Both the position numbers and the translations under genes were made by a program. This document shows, in pieces, positions 27,012-36,092 of a stretch of DNA of 64,000 bases. Numbering within the stretch: position 1 is the stretch's first letter; every line of letters starts with the position of its first letter. The notes beneath the pieces were generated by a model. That model worked only from the letters and a program-made list of their open reading frames with translations. It was not told where the DNA came from and did no database searches. Where the stretch lies: assembly GCA_951813575.1 (NCBI GenBank), contig OX638375.1, positions 2,805,042-2,869,041 of the forward strand. Reading direction: 5' to 3'. The DNA is from Candidatus Binatia bacterium. Lineage in GTDB: Bacteria; Desulfobacterota; Binatia; UBA9968; JAJDTQ01.

Positions 27012-27734
27012 GTGAGAGTCCATTTCCTCGGATCCGGGGACGCCTTCGGCAGCGGCGGCAGAAACCAGACCGCCTATCTGCTGGAGGACGGCCCGCGCCT
27101 CTTCCTCCTCGACTGCGGACCGGCGGCCTTGCCGGCCCTCCGGCGCGCCGGGCTGGATCCGGCGGACCTCGATGCGGTCATCCTGAGCCACCTGCACGGA
27201 GACCACTTCGGCGGCCTGCCTTTCTTCTTCATCCATTACCTGTACGAACGGCCCCGGAGCCGTCCCCTCGAGGTGGCCGGCCCCCCGGGGACCGAGGCGC
27301 GCGTGCGCGAGCTCATGACGCTCATGTACGGCCGGAAGGAGCTGCCTTTCGCCGTCTTCACCGTGCTGGAGCCCGGCGCCGTCACCGCCGTGGCCGGCGC
27401 CGAGGTGCTGGCCTTCCGGGTGCCGCACCAGACCGACGCCGTCTCCCTCGGGCTCAGGGTCACGGTGGCGGGCCGCACCGTGCTCTTCTCCGGCGATTCG
27501 AGCTGGACGGACCAGTTCATCGCCCACAGCCGGGGCGCCGACCTCTTCATCTGCGAGTGCTGCCACTACGACGCCGCGTCGCCCTCGCACATGAGCTACG
27601 TGGAGATCGCCGCGCGCCGGGAGCGGCTGGAGTGCAGGCGGCTGATCCTGACGCACATGGGAGAGGAGATGCTGGCCCGGCGCCGGTCGCTGCCGGTGGA
27701 GACGGCGGAGGACGGACTGGTGGTTGACTTGTAG
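27012..27734 (+). CDS. Metallo-beta-lactamase-fold hydrolase
   Basis: Protein of 240 residues of the RNase Z/MBL phosphodiesterase-like branch. It begins VRVHFLGSGDAFGSGGRNQT and has the metal motif SHLHGDHFGG (His60, His62, Asp64, His65), then LFSGDSSW near residue 160 and LILTHMGEE near residue 217 supplying further ligands. Start is the GTG at 27012. It is divergent from addB and upstream of a ferredoxin-like gene with its own promoter. Substrate unknown. Confidence 0.85.
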   Translation: MRVHFLGSGDAFGSGGRNQTAYLLEDGPRLFLLDCGPAALPALRRAGLDPADLDAVILSHLHGDHFGGLPFFFIHYLYERPRSRPLEVAGPPGTEARVRELMTLMYGRKELPFAVFTVLEPGAVTAVAGAEVLAFRVPHQTDAVSLGLRVTVAGRTVLFSGDSSWTDQFIAHSRGADLFICECCHYDAASPSHMSYVEIAARRERLECRRLILTHMGEEMLARRRSLPVETAEDGLVVDL

Positions 27735-27799
27735 GGGCGGGCTTCAAACCCACCCGTGTACGAAAACCCTGAGACACGGATGGGGCGCCACCCAACTTC

Positions 27800-27828
27800 T
27801 TGACAACCCGGCAAGCGTCTCCTACAAA
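27800..27828 (+). promoter_or_regulatory. Promoter abutting the ferredoxin-like start codon
   Basis: Consensus -35 TTGACA (27800-27805), exactly 17 bp, then -10 TACAAA (27823-27828). The ATG at 27835 lies 6 bp beyond the -10 box with no Shine-Dalgarno sequence, so transcription should start at or next to the start codon (leaderless). Confidence 0.6.
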
Positions 27829-27834
27829 CCCGCC

Positions 27835-28119
27835 ATGCCTAGAGTCACTTTCATGCCACTGGGACAGAGCTTCGAAGTCGACGACGGCACCACCATCCTG
27901 GTGGCGGCCATACGGAACGGCGTCACCCTTCGCCACGACTGCACCGAGGCCATCTGCGGCACGGACAAGGTGAAGATTCTTGCCGGCGAGAACAACCTGA
28001 GCCCCATGGATGACAACGAGGAGTTGACGCTGTCCATGCTCAGCGCCGATGCCGCCGAGCGTCTGGGCTGCGTCGCCAAGGTGCTCGGTGACGTGATCGT
28101 CGAGATTCCCGCGGAGTAG
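27835..28119 (+). CDS. [2Fe-2S] ferredoxin-like protein with a missing cluster cysteine
   Basis: Small protein of 94 residues with the beta-grasp fold of plant-type ferredoxins: VDDGTTILVAAIRNG then HDCTEAICGTDKVKI and a late Cys in RLGCVAKVLGD followed by VIVEIP. Normal ferredoxins have C-x4-C-x2-C plus a distant Cys; here the third position is Asp (ICGTDK), leaving three cysteines. It could bind an unusual or no cluster. It is transcribed alone from a leaderless-type promoter. Confidence 0.7.
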   Translation: MPRVTFMPLGQSFEVDDGTTILVAAIRNGVTLRHDCTEAICGTDKVKILAGENNLSPMDDNEELTLSMLSADAAERLGCVAKVLGDVIVEIPAE

Positions 28120-28361
28120 CGGATTAACTGGTCACGCGTATCGTATGGCCAGCGTGGGATGCTCGTCGTCGTGTTAAGGGCTTCAGCCCGATTGTTCACT
28201 TGGAACTCGCCTGGCTTCAACGGTGAAGGACACGCAATAGCGAGTTGTCGAAGATTCGTGGCCTGTGTCTCGATTCGGAACCGCTCCAAATCTGTTGTTT
28301 GAATATTGGCGGTATTGGATCTCCTCAAGTCCAGCCGTGCCTGTGACCATCCTCAGAACGC

Positions 28362-29738
28362 CTAGGCCCGCGGATCCTTCCACAATCGTACAGTGAACCG
28401 TTCATCGTCCTCGATAAAGTCGGGATCGGTGCGGTTCTGCTCCTGCATACCCCGAATGATCTTTCGTGGTACGCCCATACCCATGTGCTCAAGGTAACCG
28501 TAGTCTCGCATGGCGTCTTTCAGCAGCTCGTTGCGGGCGCTTCTGCATCCGACTCGCATTCGCTCTGTGGTGATGCCGTTCGCCAAGCGCCCGGGTGAGA
28601 TCACCTCAAGCCGGTCGGAATAGACACTGAGTTCGATGTCCGAACTCGACAGCAGATAATCGCGGTGAACGACCGCGTTGACGATCACCTCACGAACGAC
28701 CTCGACCGGGTAGTCCCACCGTTCTTGGCGGCGTATCCCCCCTTCCAGATGCACCGTCTGGATGTTCCGTCTGACAAACTCCACTGCCTGTTCCACGAGG
28801 CCAGGCTCCAGCACCGAACCGTCGACACCTTTCAAACTGACGAGCGGTCCCCGCAGCGTGCGCCGTTCCTTTGCGGCATAGTCTTTCACCGAACCGAAGT
28901 AGGCGGCGGCGTCAATCTTCGCTTGGGGTAGGAATCGACTGGGGTTGTTACCAAACAACACAAGTCCGGCCACGGTCCCAGGTTGCGGATCATCTTCGGC
29001 GAGAAACTCGGTGTTGACGAGCAATGATTTCCATGCGGCTGCCTGTTCACGGTACCAATCTCGTTCCCTCTGATCGACAAGTTCCCGCCAATGTTTCTGG
29101 TCCTCGTTCCGGGCCCATGCCGTTGTTTCGATACGCCACTCTTCAGGTGGATTCGATGCCGGGACTTGCTGTTCTCGTATCTCTGCAAAATATTGAGTAA
29201 GGCGTCGAAGGTCCAAGTCGTCGATCGAAGTGCCTGACACCGGTTGTAGTTCCAAGCGAAAGGCACCTCGCTGTTGAAACATCCGCGCCAGTTCTTCCGG
29301 GCTAGCCTCACGGCTCAACGTCCCGACTCGGATGTAGTAGGTGCGATGCTGATTGTGCCACACGTGGTGTACACCCCACCCGCGACCAACTTGTACGACA
29401 GCCACGTCACGCCCAGGCGCGACTTCTCGGAAGGTTTCGAAGTAAGGGATGATCTCGGGGCGGATCTTGTCGCGACACGCCTGCATCACCCACTCCTCAA
29501 GGGCTTGGTATGTGTGCGGACCAGTCTCATCCTCTTCTGTTTCCAACCGTGGATCTTGCCGCGTAAGGCCGCGGACGGTTCCATCGTCGTCCACCCCGAG
29601 GAGGAGGCGTCCACCCCGCAGGTTGGCGAATGCCACGAGGACCTTCGCGAGCGCGCGGTTGTCAATTACATCGCGCTTAAAGTCCACGCCCGAGTTCTCG
29701 CCGTTTGCAATCAGCTCCAGAAGCTCTGTCTTCGTCAC
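28362..29738 (-). CDS. AlbA_2/Schlafen-type putative DNA-binding ATPase
   Basis: Protein of 458 residues. The N-terminal AlbA_2 (Slfn) domain has GENSGVDFKRDVIDNRALAK and GGRLLLGVDDDGTVRG (residues about 10-60). The C-terminal part is the RecG-like HATPase-related domain of this family, with EVIVNAVVHRDYLLSS near residue 350, EVISPGRLANGIT, and GYLEHMGMGVPRKIIRGM. Such proteins are often transcription regulators or defence components. GTG start at 29738. It lies 9 bp downstream of a PHP/SMC-like ATPase, so the two form an operon. Lower GC than neighbours suggests acquisition by transfer. Confidence 0.82.
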   Translation of the reverse strand: MTKTELLELIANGENSGVDFKRDVIDNRALAKVLVAFANLRGGRLLLGVDDDGTVRGLTRQDPRLETEEDETGPHTYQALEEWVMQACRDKIRPEIIPYFETFREVAPGRDVAVVQVGRGWGVHHVWHNQHRTYYIRVGTLSREASPEELARMFQQRGAFRLELQPVSGTSIDDLDLRRLTQYFAEIREQQVPASNPPEEWRIETTAWARNEDQKHWRELVDQRERDWYREQAAAWKSLLVNTEFLAEDDPQPGTVAGLVLFGNNPSRFLPQAKIDAAAYFGSVKDYAAKERRTLRGPLVSLKGVDGSVLEPGLVEQAVEFVRRNIQTVHLEGGIRRQERWDYPVEVVREVIVNAVVHRDYLLSSSDIELSVYSDRLEVISPGRLANGITTERMRVGCRSARNELLKDAMRDYGYLEHMGMGVPRKIIRGMQEQNRTDPDFIEDDERFTVRLWKDPRA

Positions 29739-29747
29739 TTTGTTGCC

Positions 29748-32444
29748 CTAGAATCCGTACTTGCGCCGCCGGCGCTCGAACGCGTCCTCGCCACCTTCGA
29801 GCAACTCTTCCACAAGCTCTCTCACAGCTTGAGCATCGATAGAACCCATGTGTTCCGGTGCAATCTTCGCGTTCCCTTCTTCCGCTTCTCCCGATGCGCT
29901 GAGACCTAGGATGAGTTCGGCATCTCCGAGGACTGGAATGTTTGCGTTATGAGTCGAGAAAAGAAACTGGCGACGCTGTTTCTCGTCGCGCATACGCGGG
30001 ACAACTCCTTCTGTGATGAAGCGGTTGTCGAGATCATCCTCCGGTTGATCCACGACGAGTGGTGCATCGGACTCAAGTAGCAAGAGCAACAGTACAGCAG
30101 TTGCCTTTTGGCCAGTGGAGAGCTGATCGAGCGCTTGCCAGTTTTCCCTTTCGTCGGGAGGTGCTGTGTTCAGCTCGATCTTTGTGATGGACGGGAGGTC
30201 AAGCTCTTCAACCTGCATGAGAATCTCGTCGGGGGCCTGAGCCAAACGATCTGCTTGAACACCCGAGATATCGAATTCCGTGAGAAGAATGTCCGGACCT
30301 TGGCGACAAGCCTTTACAAAAGCGCTGAGAGACAAGTTGTCGGACTGTCGCAGAATGTTGATCGTCTCGGACAGTCGTCCGCCGATCTCATCACGGAGGA
30401 GTTGGAACAATGCCTCGCGGTTTCCGCCAAACTCGACACGTACACGAACACGGCCTTTGAGTTTCCGGGTGACACGTTTGCCGGCGCGTTCCAGCGCCCG
30501 GAACTCTGCTGCCTTAATGTCCTCCCATTCAGCCAACAGATTCCGGCGTCGTTCTTGTTGGTCCGCCTCCATGCGAGCTAGAGTAGTTTGCCGTTCTTTG
30601 AGGGGTCGTAACTCTTCGATCCGACGTCGGAGCCGTATGAACTCCTCACCGTCGATCCTAGCTTTCTGGAGTTCCCGGAGCTTCTTCTCGTACGCTGCTT
30701 GCACCGCGGTCCTACGCTCGCCGAACTGTCGGTCGACACCTTGGAGACCCTGGTCGGCCTCGTCGAGTGCCCGAGTGAAGTCGTGTAACACTTTCTCCAG
30801 ATCGGCGTTCAGTTTCGCTAACACTTGATTAGCACCAGCTAAGATCGCTTTCCCAGGCAGATCTTCCAGAGCTTTTGGGGAGAGGAAAGTCCGGTCAATC
30901 GGTAACTCCTGCTGCAACCCATCTAAGCAGGACCGCAACGGTTGTAGGCGCTCGGGTATGGTTTCGAGGACGCCCTCCTCCCGTACCAGAAGACTTTGTT
31001 CTTTTAGGTCCTGTTCCAACCCCGCTTCCTGATAGCGCCGTAGCGTCTCCTCAAGTCCTGGCAGAGCGTCCAGTCTTTCCCCTATCTGGCTGAGCTCCTT
31101 ACGAGCCGCGAGAATCCGACTACGCGAGCGTTCCAGTTCGCGGTGCAGTTCGCGCTTCTGGTTGCCTACGGAATCGTCTCGCTCCACAAACCGCTCAAGC
31201 AACCGGGTCAGCTTCTCCGGACTCTTTGTGAGTTCCGAAATCTCGTGCTGCCCATAGACCTCTACACCGGGAAAAATGTTGGTCGCCGCTACGTTTAGCA
31301 CCTCGCCTGTCTGAGTATCGCGTACGACCGGCGGATTAGGGATGGTGCGTTCGATGCGGTAGTCTCGCGGCCCCGGGCGATGGCAACGAACTAGGAGAGA
31401 CACCTTGGTACCATTACGGAGGACGTTACGGAGGATGCCTGCATGGCCAGATTGGGCCTCTTCACCTAACGGTTCTAGTCCGAGTACATAACGCAAGCTT
31501 TCGATTACCGTTGACTTGCCTGCACCACGACCTCCCACCAAGACGTTCAAATTTGGATTGAAGTGGAACATTGTGCCGTCCAAGAAGCCCCCTTGCCATC
31601 CCATGGCGACAAGCTCAGAGTGCTCCTCAGGCACCGGATCGCTGTTCAGCCGGACTCGCGACCCGGGATCGAGGAATGCTTGGCGCAGGCCCTCTATGCT
31701 GACCTCGGACATTTTGATCCAGCAAGTAGCCGATGGGTCAGCGAGGTCGTCTGGCGCCGCGACATCCTTTGCGTTAACTGCCGCTATGGCAAGGTCGGGC
31801 TCGGGTGCATATTCCCGGAAATAGTCGTCATTCTTATTTTGAACGATCGGTCGTATGTCGTCCGGAAGGTCGTTGACCGGTCCGGGGATTTGGATGGCGT
31901 AGAGGTTTTCGTCCTTCCAAGCACGGACCCGAGGCTGTCCCTGGAGGGTCCGCAGCAACCCATTGTCATGTGTGACATGCGCCGCGATGGAAATGCCTCG
32001 CTGATCATGCACGCATGCGAGGAGTTCGGAGAAAGACTTGTCGCACAAGTCACTTGACGTCGTAGTGGCACGAATGCCGAACTCGCCGAGAAAACGACCT
32101 AGTTGTTCCTCTGTGGTTTCTGGTGGATAAAGGCAAAGGACGTGGATACCTTCGGTCGATGACAACTCGAAACCAGGAAACACGTGAATTCCCTGCTCCT
32201 GCGCCGCGATTCTGATCGCATCCACGCCTCCTACGTGATTGTGATCCGTTACCGCCAGTACTGTGATACCGATGTCCATTGCCTTGTCTATCAGTGCGCT
32301 GACGTATTCGTCATCGCCGAGCGTTGCCTGCTGGCCGCGATACGTACCTGAATAGTGCCGAGGGTTGATCTGGAGCGCGCATTTCTGAAATTCTGCTCCG
32401 GACGAGAGGCTCAACGCTGTCACCAACGGATCTTCCGTGCTCAA
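29748..32444 (-). CDS. PHP-domain/SMC-like ATPase (TrlF-like)
   Basis: Large protein of 898 residues. Residues about 20-270 are a PHP-type phosphoesterase domain: motif II is VTDHNHVGG (Asp67, His68, Asn69), FPGFELSS and IAAHVTHDNG follow, but motif I, normally His-x-His, reads INPRHYSG with one His. Then comes an SMC/RecN-type ATPase: Walker A GGRGAGKST near residue 305, a long coiled coil (about 430-660), signature LSTGQKATAVLLLL near 770 and Walker B LVVDQPEDDLDN near 795. The start is TTG at 32444 with AGGGAG upstream. With the AlbA_2 gene it forms a two-gene island, GC-poorer than its surroundings. Nucleic-acid sensing plus cleavage in phage defence is inferred, not shown. Confidence 0.8.
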   Translation of the reverse strand: MSTEDPLVTALSLSSGAEFQKCALQINPRHYSGTYRGQQATLGDDEYVSALIDKAMDIGITVLAVTDHNHVGGVDAIRIAAQEQGIHVFPGFELSSTEGIHVLCLYPPETTEEQLGRFLGEFGIRATTTSSDLCDKSFSELLACVHDQRGISIAAHVTHDNGLLRTLQGQPRVRAWKDENLYAIQIPGPVNDLPDDIRPIVQNKNDDYFREYAPEPDLAIAAVNAKDVAAPDDLADPSATCWIKMSEVSIEGLRQAFLDPGSRVRLNSDPVPEEHSELVAMGWQGGFLDGTMFHFNPNLNVLVGGRGAGKSTVIESLRYVLGLEPLGEEAQSGHAGILRNVLRNGTKVSLLVRCHRPGPRDYRIERTIPNPPVVRDTQTGEVLNVAATNIFPGVEVYGQHEISELTKSPEKLTRLLERFVERDDSVGNQKRELHRELERSRSRILAARKELSQIGERLDALPGLEETLRRYQEAGLEQDLKEQSLLVREEGVLETIPERLQPLRSCLDGLQQELPIDRTFLSPKALEDLPGKAILAGANQVLAKLNADLEKVLHDFTRALDEADQGLQGVDRQFGERRTAVQAAYEKKLRELQKARIDGEEFIRLRRRIEELRPLKERQTTLARMEADQQERRRNLLAEWEDIKAAEFRALERAGKRVTRKLKGRVRVRVEFGGNREALFQLLRDEIGGRLSETINILRQSDNLSLSAFVKACRQGPDILLTEFDISGVQADRLAQAPDEILMQVEELDLPSITKIELNTAPPDERENWQALDQLSTGQKATAVLLLLLLESDAPLVVDQPEDDLDNRFITEGVVPRMRDEKQRRQFLFSTHNANIPVLGDAELILGLSASGEAEEGNAKIAPEHMGSIDAQAVRELVEELLEGGEDAFERRRRKYGF

Positions 32445-32895
32445 GCTCTTCTCCCTGTTCTTACCGAGGTTGCCCGGCTGGGGCCTTCACGCCTGTTCTG
32501 CTTTTCCAAAGGGTACCTGTCTTCCGTACCGCCGCCCTACGGTCCCTAGGATGTCAAGATACTTGATTGAGGTCACCCGGTTCAAGGTTCCTGCCTCATG
32601 TCCCAGAGACAGCAGATCTTTTGAATTGAGCCTGCGTTACGTAGTCGTGATCCGAACAGGGGGTTTCCCACCGATTTTATTGACGGTTATCTGGAACCAA
32701 TGGCGCAGTTCTCCACACGGCGATGGGTTGAGCCCTGTTTTACAATGGTGCGGTCGCGCATCGTCTTGCGTCACTATATGAGATAGACTCGACTCCGGTG
32801 CAGTTCAGAAGGATACTCTGAAAGACGATGACCTCCTTCGCGTCCTGCTTGGTGTTCGGGTCACTCTCTTCAAATCAAACATGCTGGAGGTCCAA
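32445..32895. other. Intergenic region flanking the island
   Basis: No gene is supported in these 451 bp between the island and the divergent lyase gene. Base composition remains AT-richer than the chromosome average, as inside the island. A possible minus-strand promoter for the ATPase operon is TTGAAC (32585-32580), 18 bp, TATCTT (32561-32556); it is only moderately convincing. No direct repeats or integrase remnant were seen. Confidence 0.5.
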
Positions 32896-33750
32896 ATGAG
32901 CAGAGTCAAGGAAGCCCTCGACCGGAACGGTACCCTGGTCATGCCCGGGGTGTACGATGCCCTGAGCGCGCGCATCGCCCAACGCGCCGGTTTCGACGTC
33001 ATCTTCACCACCGGCTACGGCATCTCGGCGACCATGCTGGGCGAGCCGGACTTCGGAATCCTCACGCAGACCGAGATGCTGAGCACGATCTACCGCATCT
33101 GCGGCGCGGTGCCGACGCCGGTCATCGTGGACTCGGACACCGGCTACGGCAACGCGGTGAACGTGGTCCGCACCGTCAACGAGCTGATGCGGGCCGGGGC
33201 GGCGGGCATGTTCCTGGAGGACCAGGTGTGGCCCAAGCGCTGCGGGCACATGAGGGGCAAGCAGGTGGTGCCGCTGGAAGAGTACCTCAAGAAGCTCAAT
33301 GCGGCGGTGGCGACCAAGGCTGACGGGGACCTCTTCATCGTGGCCCGCACCGACGCGCGCCAGGCCCTGGGCCTCGACGAGGCCATCCGCCGCGGCATCG
33401 CCTTCAAGGAGAACGGCGCCGACGCCGTGTTCATCGAAGCTCCGGAGAGCCGCGAGGAGATGCGGGAGATCACCCGCAACGTGCCGGGTCCGCTGGTGGC
33501 CAACATGATCGAACGGGGGGTCACGCCGCTGATGACGCCGACGGAGCTCGGGGAGCTGGGCTTCGCCCTCATCGTCTGGCCCGTGGGTCCGCTCTATTCA
33601 GCGGCCCAGGCGCTCAAGAGCTACTACACCAACCTCCGGGAGGCCGGCACCGCGGAGGCGCTCATGGACCGGCTGCTGCCGTTCGACGACTTCCACGACA
33701 TCGTGGGGCTCGAGGAGAAGTACGCCCTGGACGAGAAGTACCGGACGTGA
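32896..33750 (+). CDS. Isocitrate lyase/PEP mutase family protein
   Basis: TIM-barrel lyase of 284 residues of the PrpB/oxaloacetate-decarboxylase/PEP-mutase family. Key elements are VIVDSDTGYGNAVNV (Mg2+ and substrate binding, near residue 80), LEDQVWPKRCGHM with the catalytic loop Cys near residue 118, and FIVARTDARQ near residue 153. The ATG at 32896 is preceded by GGAGG at 32886-32890; an ATG at 32881 would place that ribosome site inside the gene. It probably splits or decarboxylates a short carboxylic acid. It converges with the L,D-transpeptidase gene. Confidence 0.88.
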   Translation: MSRVKEALDRNGTLVMPGVYDALSARIAQRAGFDVIFTTGYGISATMLGEPDFGILTQTEMLSTIYRICGAVPTPVIVDSDTGYGNAVNVVRTVNELMRAGAAGMFLEDQVWPKRCGHMRGKQVVPLEEYLKKLNAAVATKADGDLFIVARTDARQALGLDEAIRRGIAFKENGADAVFIEAPESREEMREITRNVPGPLVANMIERGVTPLMTPTELGELGFALIVWPVGPLYSAAQALKSYYTNLREAGTAEALMDRLLPFDDFHDIVGLEEKYALDEKYRT

Positions 33751-33770
33751 TGCGGCCGCGTGGCGGCCCT

Positions 33771-34745
33771 TCAGGGGGCTGCGTGCGCGGCCTGCGCGGT
33801 GGCGTCGACGACGACGGGTTCCTTCAAGGGCAGGGGGGTCATGGCCCCGTCGGGCAGTTCCAGCAGCATCTCTCTCAACTCTCGCAAATCGACGCTCAGC
33901 TTCAGTTCCATGATCTGCCGGATGAGGTCGGCCATGAGCTCGGTGTCGCTCGCGCGGCCGTCGCGGTAAACCTGAACGTAGGCTCTTCCCTCCATCAAGC
34001 CGACCTTGGCGTGCTGGTAGATCACCCGTACGGGCGTGCCCTTGGGCACCCGCGGATACAGGTACTCGATGTCCTCGGGATAGAGCCGGATGCAGCCGTG
34101 AGTCACGCGGCGGCCGATGGCCCAGGGGTTGTTGGTGCCGTGGATGCCGTAGGTGGTGTGGGACAACCGCATCCAGTACTTGCCCAGCGGGTTGTCCGGC
34201 CCCGGAGGGACGACCTTCCGCGGCCGCTCCATCTCTGCCTGGATCGACTTCGGCACGTACCACGTAGGATTCGTCCGCTTCTCTCCGACGCGGTACTTGC
34301 CGGCCGGGGTCTCCTGGCCGTCCACGCCGACGCCCAACGGGAAGGTCATGACCCCGGAGTCGGGAAGGTAGTAGTACAGCCTCATCTCGGCGATGTTGAG
34401 GACCAGCCCTTCCCGTGGGCCGCGGGGAAGAATCCATTGGGCGGGAATGGCGACCCGCGTCCCGTCGCCCGGCAGCCAGGGATCCACGCCGGGGTTCGCC
34501 CGCTTGATTTCCAGGTACCCCAGGTGGTGGAGGCGGCCGATGTCGAGGAGGGTGTCGCTGGATTTCGCGACATGTATGCGCGGGGCTCCGATGATGGTGG
34601 ACCCGGGCTCGCGTTCCGTGCCCTCGCCCGAGGGCTCACGGTATTCGAAAACGGTGTCGCCCGGCTGCCATTCCTTCGCGGTGGACGGTGGGACCAGCGC
34701 AACCAACCCAGCGACCATCAACGTAGCGCACACCATCAGTCTCAT
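33771..34745 (-). CDS. L,D-transpeptidase (YkuD domain)
   Basis: Exported peptidoglycan cross-linking enzyme of 324 residues. Signal peptide MRLMVCATLMVAGLVALVPP. A LysM-like or related N-terminal module (about residues 55-105, SSDTLLDIGRLHHLGYLEI) precedes the YkuD catalytic domain with YGIHGTNNPWAIGRRVTHGC and the nucleophile Cys in THGCIRLYPED near residue 215. The C-terminal 80 residues form an extra segment. Such enzymes make 3-3 cross-links or anchor lipoproteins in Gram-negative walls. It is divergent from the LigB-like operon. Confidence 0.9.
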   Translation of the reverse strand: MRLMVCATLMVAGLVALVPPSTAKEWQPGDTVFEYREPSGEGTEREPGSTIIGAPRIHVAKSSDTLLDIGRLHHLGYLEIKRANPGVDPWLPGDGTRVAIPAQWILPRGPREGLVLNIAEMRLYYYLPDSGVMTFPLGVGVDGQETPAGKYRVGEKRTNPTWYVPKSIQAEMERPRKVVPPGPDNPLGKYWMRLSHTTYGIHGTNNPWAIGRRVTHGCIRLYPEDIEYLYPRVPKGTPVRVIYQHAKVGLMEGRAYVQVYRDGRASDTELMADLIRQIMELKLSVDLRELREMLLELPDGAMTPLPLKEPVVVDATAQAAHAAP

Positions 34746-34917
34746 AGGGCCGTCCTCATCATCGCGGTGTCTGGTCTGGCTTTCCCCTGAGACAGGGCGC
34801 AGCACCCGGCCGTTGAACTTGCTTGAAATCCGGAGTTCAGTTGTAATTTCCAGACTCCGATTATACCATCTTTTGCCCAAAGCGTTTAGAAGGAACCGCA
34901 AGGGAAGGGACCGAAAA

Positions 34918-35784
34918 ATGCCGTTTGTCGCCGCGTTGGCCGCCAGCCACGCCCCCAACATGCTACTGGATCCGGGCGCCGAGTGGGAAGAGTTCATGAC
35001 GCTGCACTACCGCATGGCGCCGCAGGCGGCCGGCGGCAAGCCGTCCCTGGAAGTGCAGCAGAAGCTGCGGACCGATGCGGAGAACGCCTTCTCGGTGCTC
35101 CGCCGCGACCTCGAGGCGGCCAGGCCCGATGTGCTGATCGTGGTCGCCAACGATCAGTTCGTGAATTTCTTCTTCGACAACATCCCGACCTTTTTCGTTA
35201 CCCTGTCGGACGAGGTCCGCGGCCGGTTCACCCGCTACGACTTCCACTACCGGAATCAGCCGGAGCTGGGCCGGGCGATCCTCGAGGCCGGCGTCGCCTC
35301 CGGGCTGGACCTGTCCTTCGGCGAGGACATCGAGCTGCAGCACACCCAGATGGTGCCGTTGCATTTCCTGCTGCCCGAGCCGGACATCCCCATTCTGCCG
35401 ATCTTCGTCAACACGTGGATCGACCCCCTGCCCACGCCCGCCCGGTGCTACGCTCTGGGGAGCCTGATCCGGGAGGTGGCGGACGCCGCTTCCGACCGGG
35501 TGGCCATGCTCGCCACCGGCGGACTGTCGCATTTCCCCGGCTCGCCGCGGATCGGCGAGATCGACACCAGCTTCGATGAGGGCTTACTCCGGCAGATGCG
35601 CGCCGGCGAGGGTCCCGCCCTGGCCGGGCTGACCCTGGAGCAGTTGCGACAGTCGGGGAACTCGGAGTTTCTGAACTGGATGGTGACGGTCGGCGCGGTG
35701 GGCGAGACCCCGGCCTCCGACAGCTTCTACATGCCCGACCACGTCGCCACCGGGTGGGGCTTCGTGAGCTGGAAGATCTCATGA
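34918..35784 (+). CDS. Class III extradiol dioxygenase, LigB-type catalytic subunit
   Basis: Ring-cleavage dioxygenase of 288 residues. Iron-ligand histidines fit the family: LAASHAPNM near residue 12 and the His of HTQMVPLHFL near residue 145; GGLSHFPGSP near residue 203 holds another conserved His. Members open catechol-type rings using Fe(II). The ATG follows AGGGAAGGGA. It overlaps the small LigA-like subunit gene by 4 bp (ATGA), as in protocatechuate 4,5-dioxygenase operons. The substrate may differ from protocatechuate. Confidence 0.87.
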   Translation: MPFVAALAASHAPNMLLDPGAEWEEFMTLHYRMAPQAAGGKPSLEVQQKLRTDAENAFSVLRRDLEAARPDVLIVVANDQFVNFFFDNIPTFFVTLSDEVRGRFTRYDFHYRNQPELGRAILEAGVASGLDLSFGEDIELQHTQMVPLHFLLPEPDIPILPIFVNTWIDPLPTPARCYALGSLIREVADAASDRVAMLATGGLSHFPGSPRIGEIDTSFDEGLLRQMRAGEGPALAGLTLEQLRQSGNSEFLNWMVTVGAVGETPASDSFYMPDHVATGWGFVSWKIS

Positions 35785-36026
35785 GCCGATACCACCTGAA
35801 CCGGTTTCTTTTCGACCTGAAGATGAAACCCGACACCCTGAGCCGGGCGCGCACGGACCTGGACAAGGCCTTGTCGGACTATGACCTCAGCGCGGACGAG
35901 GTCGCCGCCCTGAAGAGCAAGGATCCGCGGCAGTTGCGGCCGTTGGGTGCTCACGGGATGCTGTCGCTTTACCTGATGCGGCTGGACCCGGAGTTCGACG
36001 ACAATATCTATTGGACGCAGAAGTAG
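35781..36026 (+). CDS. LigA-type small subunit of the extradiol dioxygenase
   Basis: Protein of 81 residues similar to the alpha subunit of protocatechuate 4,5-dioxygenase: all-helical, with RFLFDLKMKPDTLSRARTD and LSADEVAALKSKDPRQLRPLG, and the GAHGMLSLYLMRL helix. It would cap the active site of the LigB-like subunit. The ATG overlaps the LigB stop (ATGA), so they are co-translated. A gap of 66 bp leads to the SDR gene. Confidence 0.85.
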   Translation: MSRYHLNRFLFDLKMKPDTLSRARTDLDKALSDYDLSADEVAALKSKDPRQLRPLGAHGMLSLYLMRLDPEFDDNIYWTQK

Positions 36027-36092
36027 CGGTCGGCCGGGACGGCGCTTTCAGGCCCGTCGTGGGGATACCGTAACCTGAACGAGGAGCTTTGG

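Noticed and set aside
32437..32781. 114-codon plus-strand frame in the gap beside the ATPase island
   Set aside because: No ribosome site and no recognisable domain; treated as non-coding.
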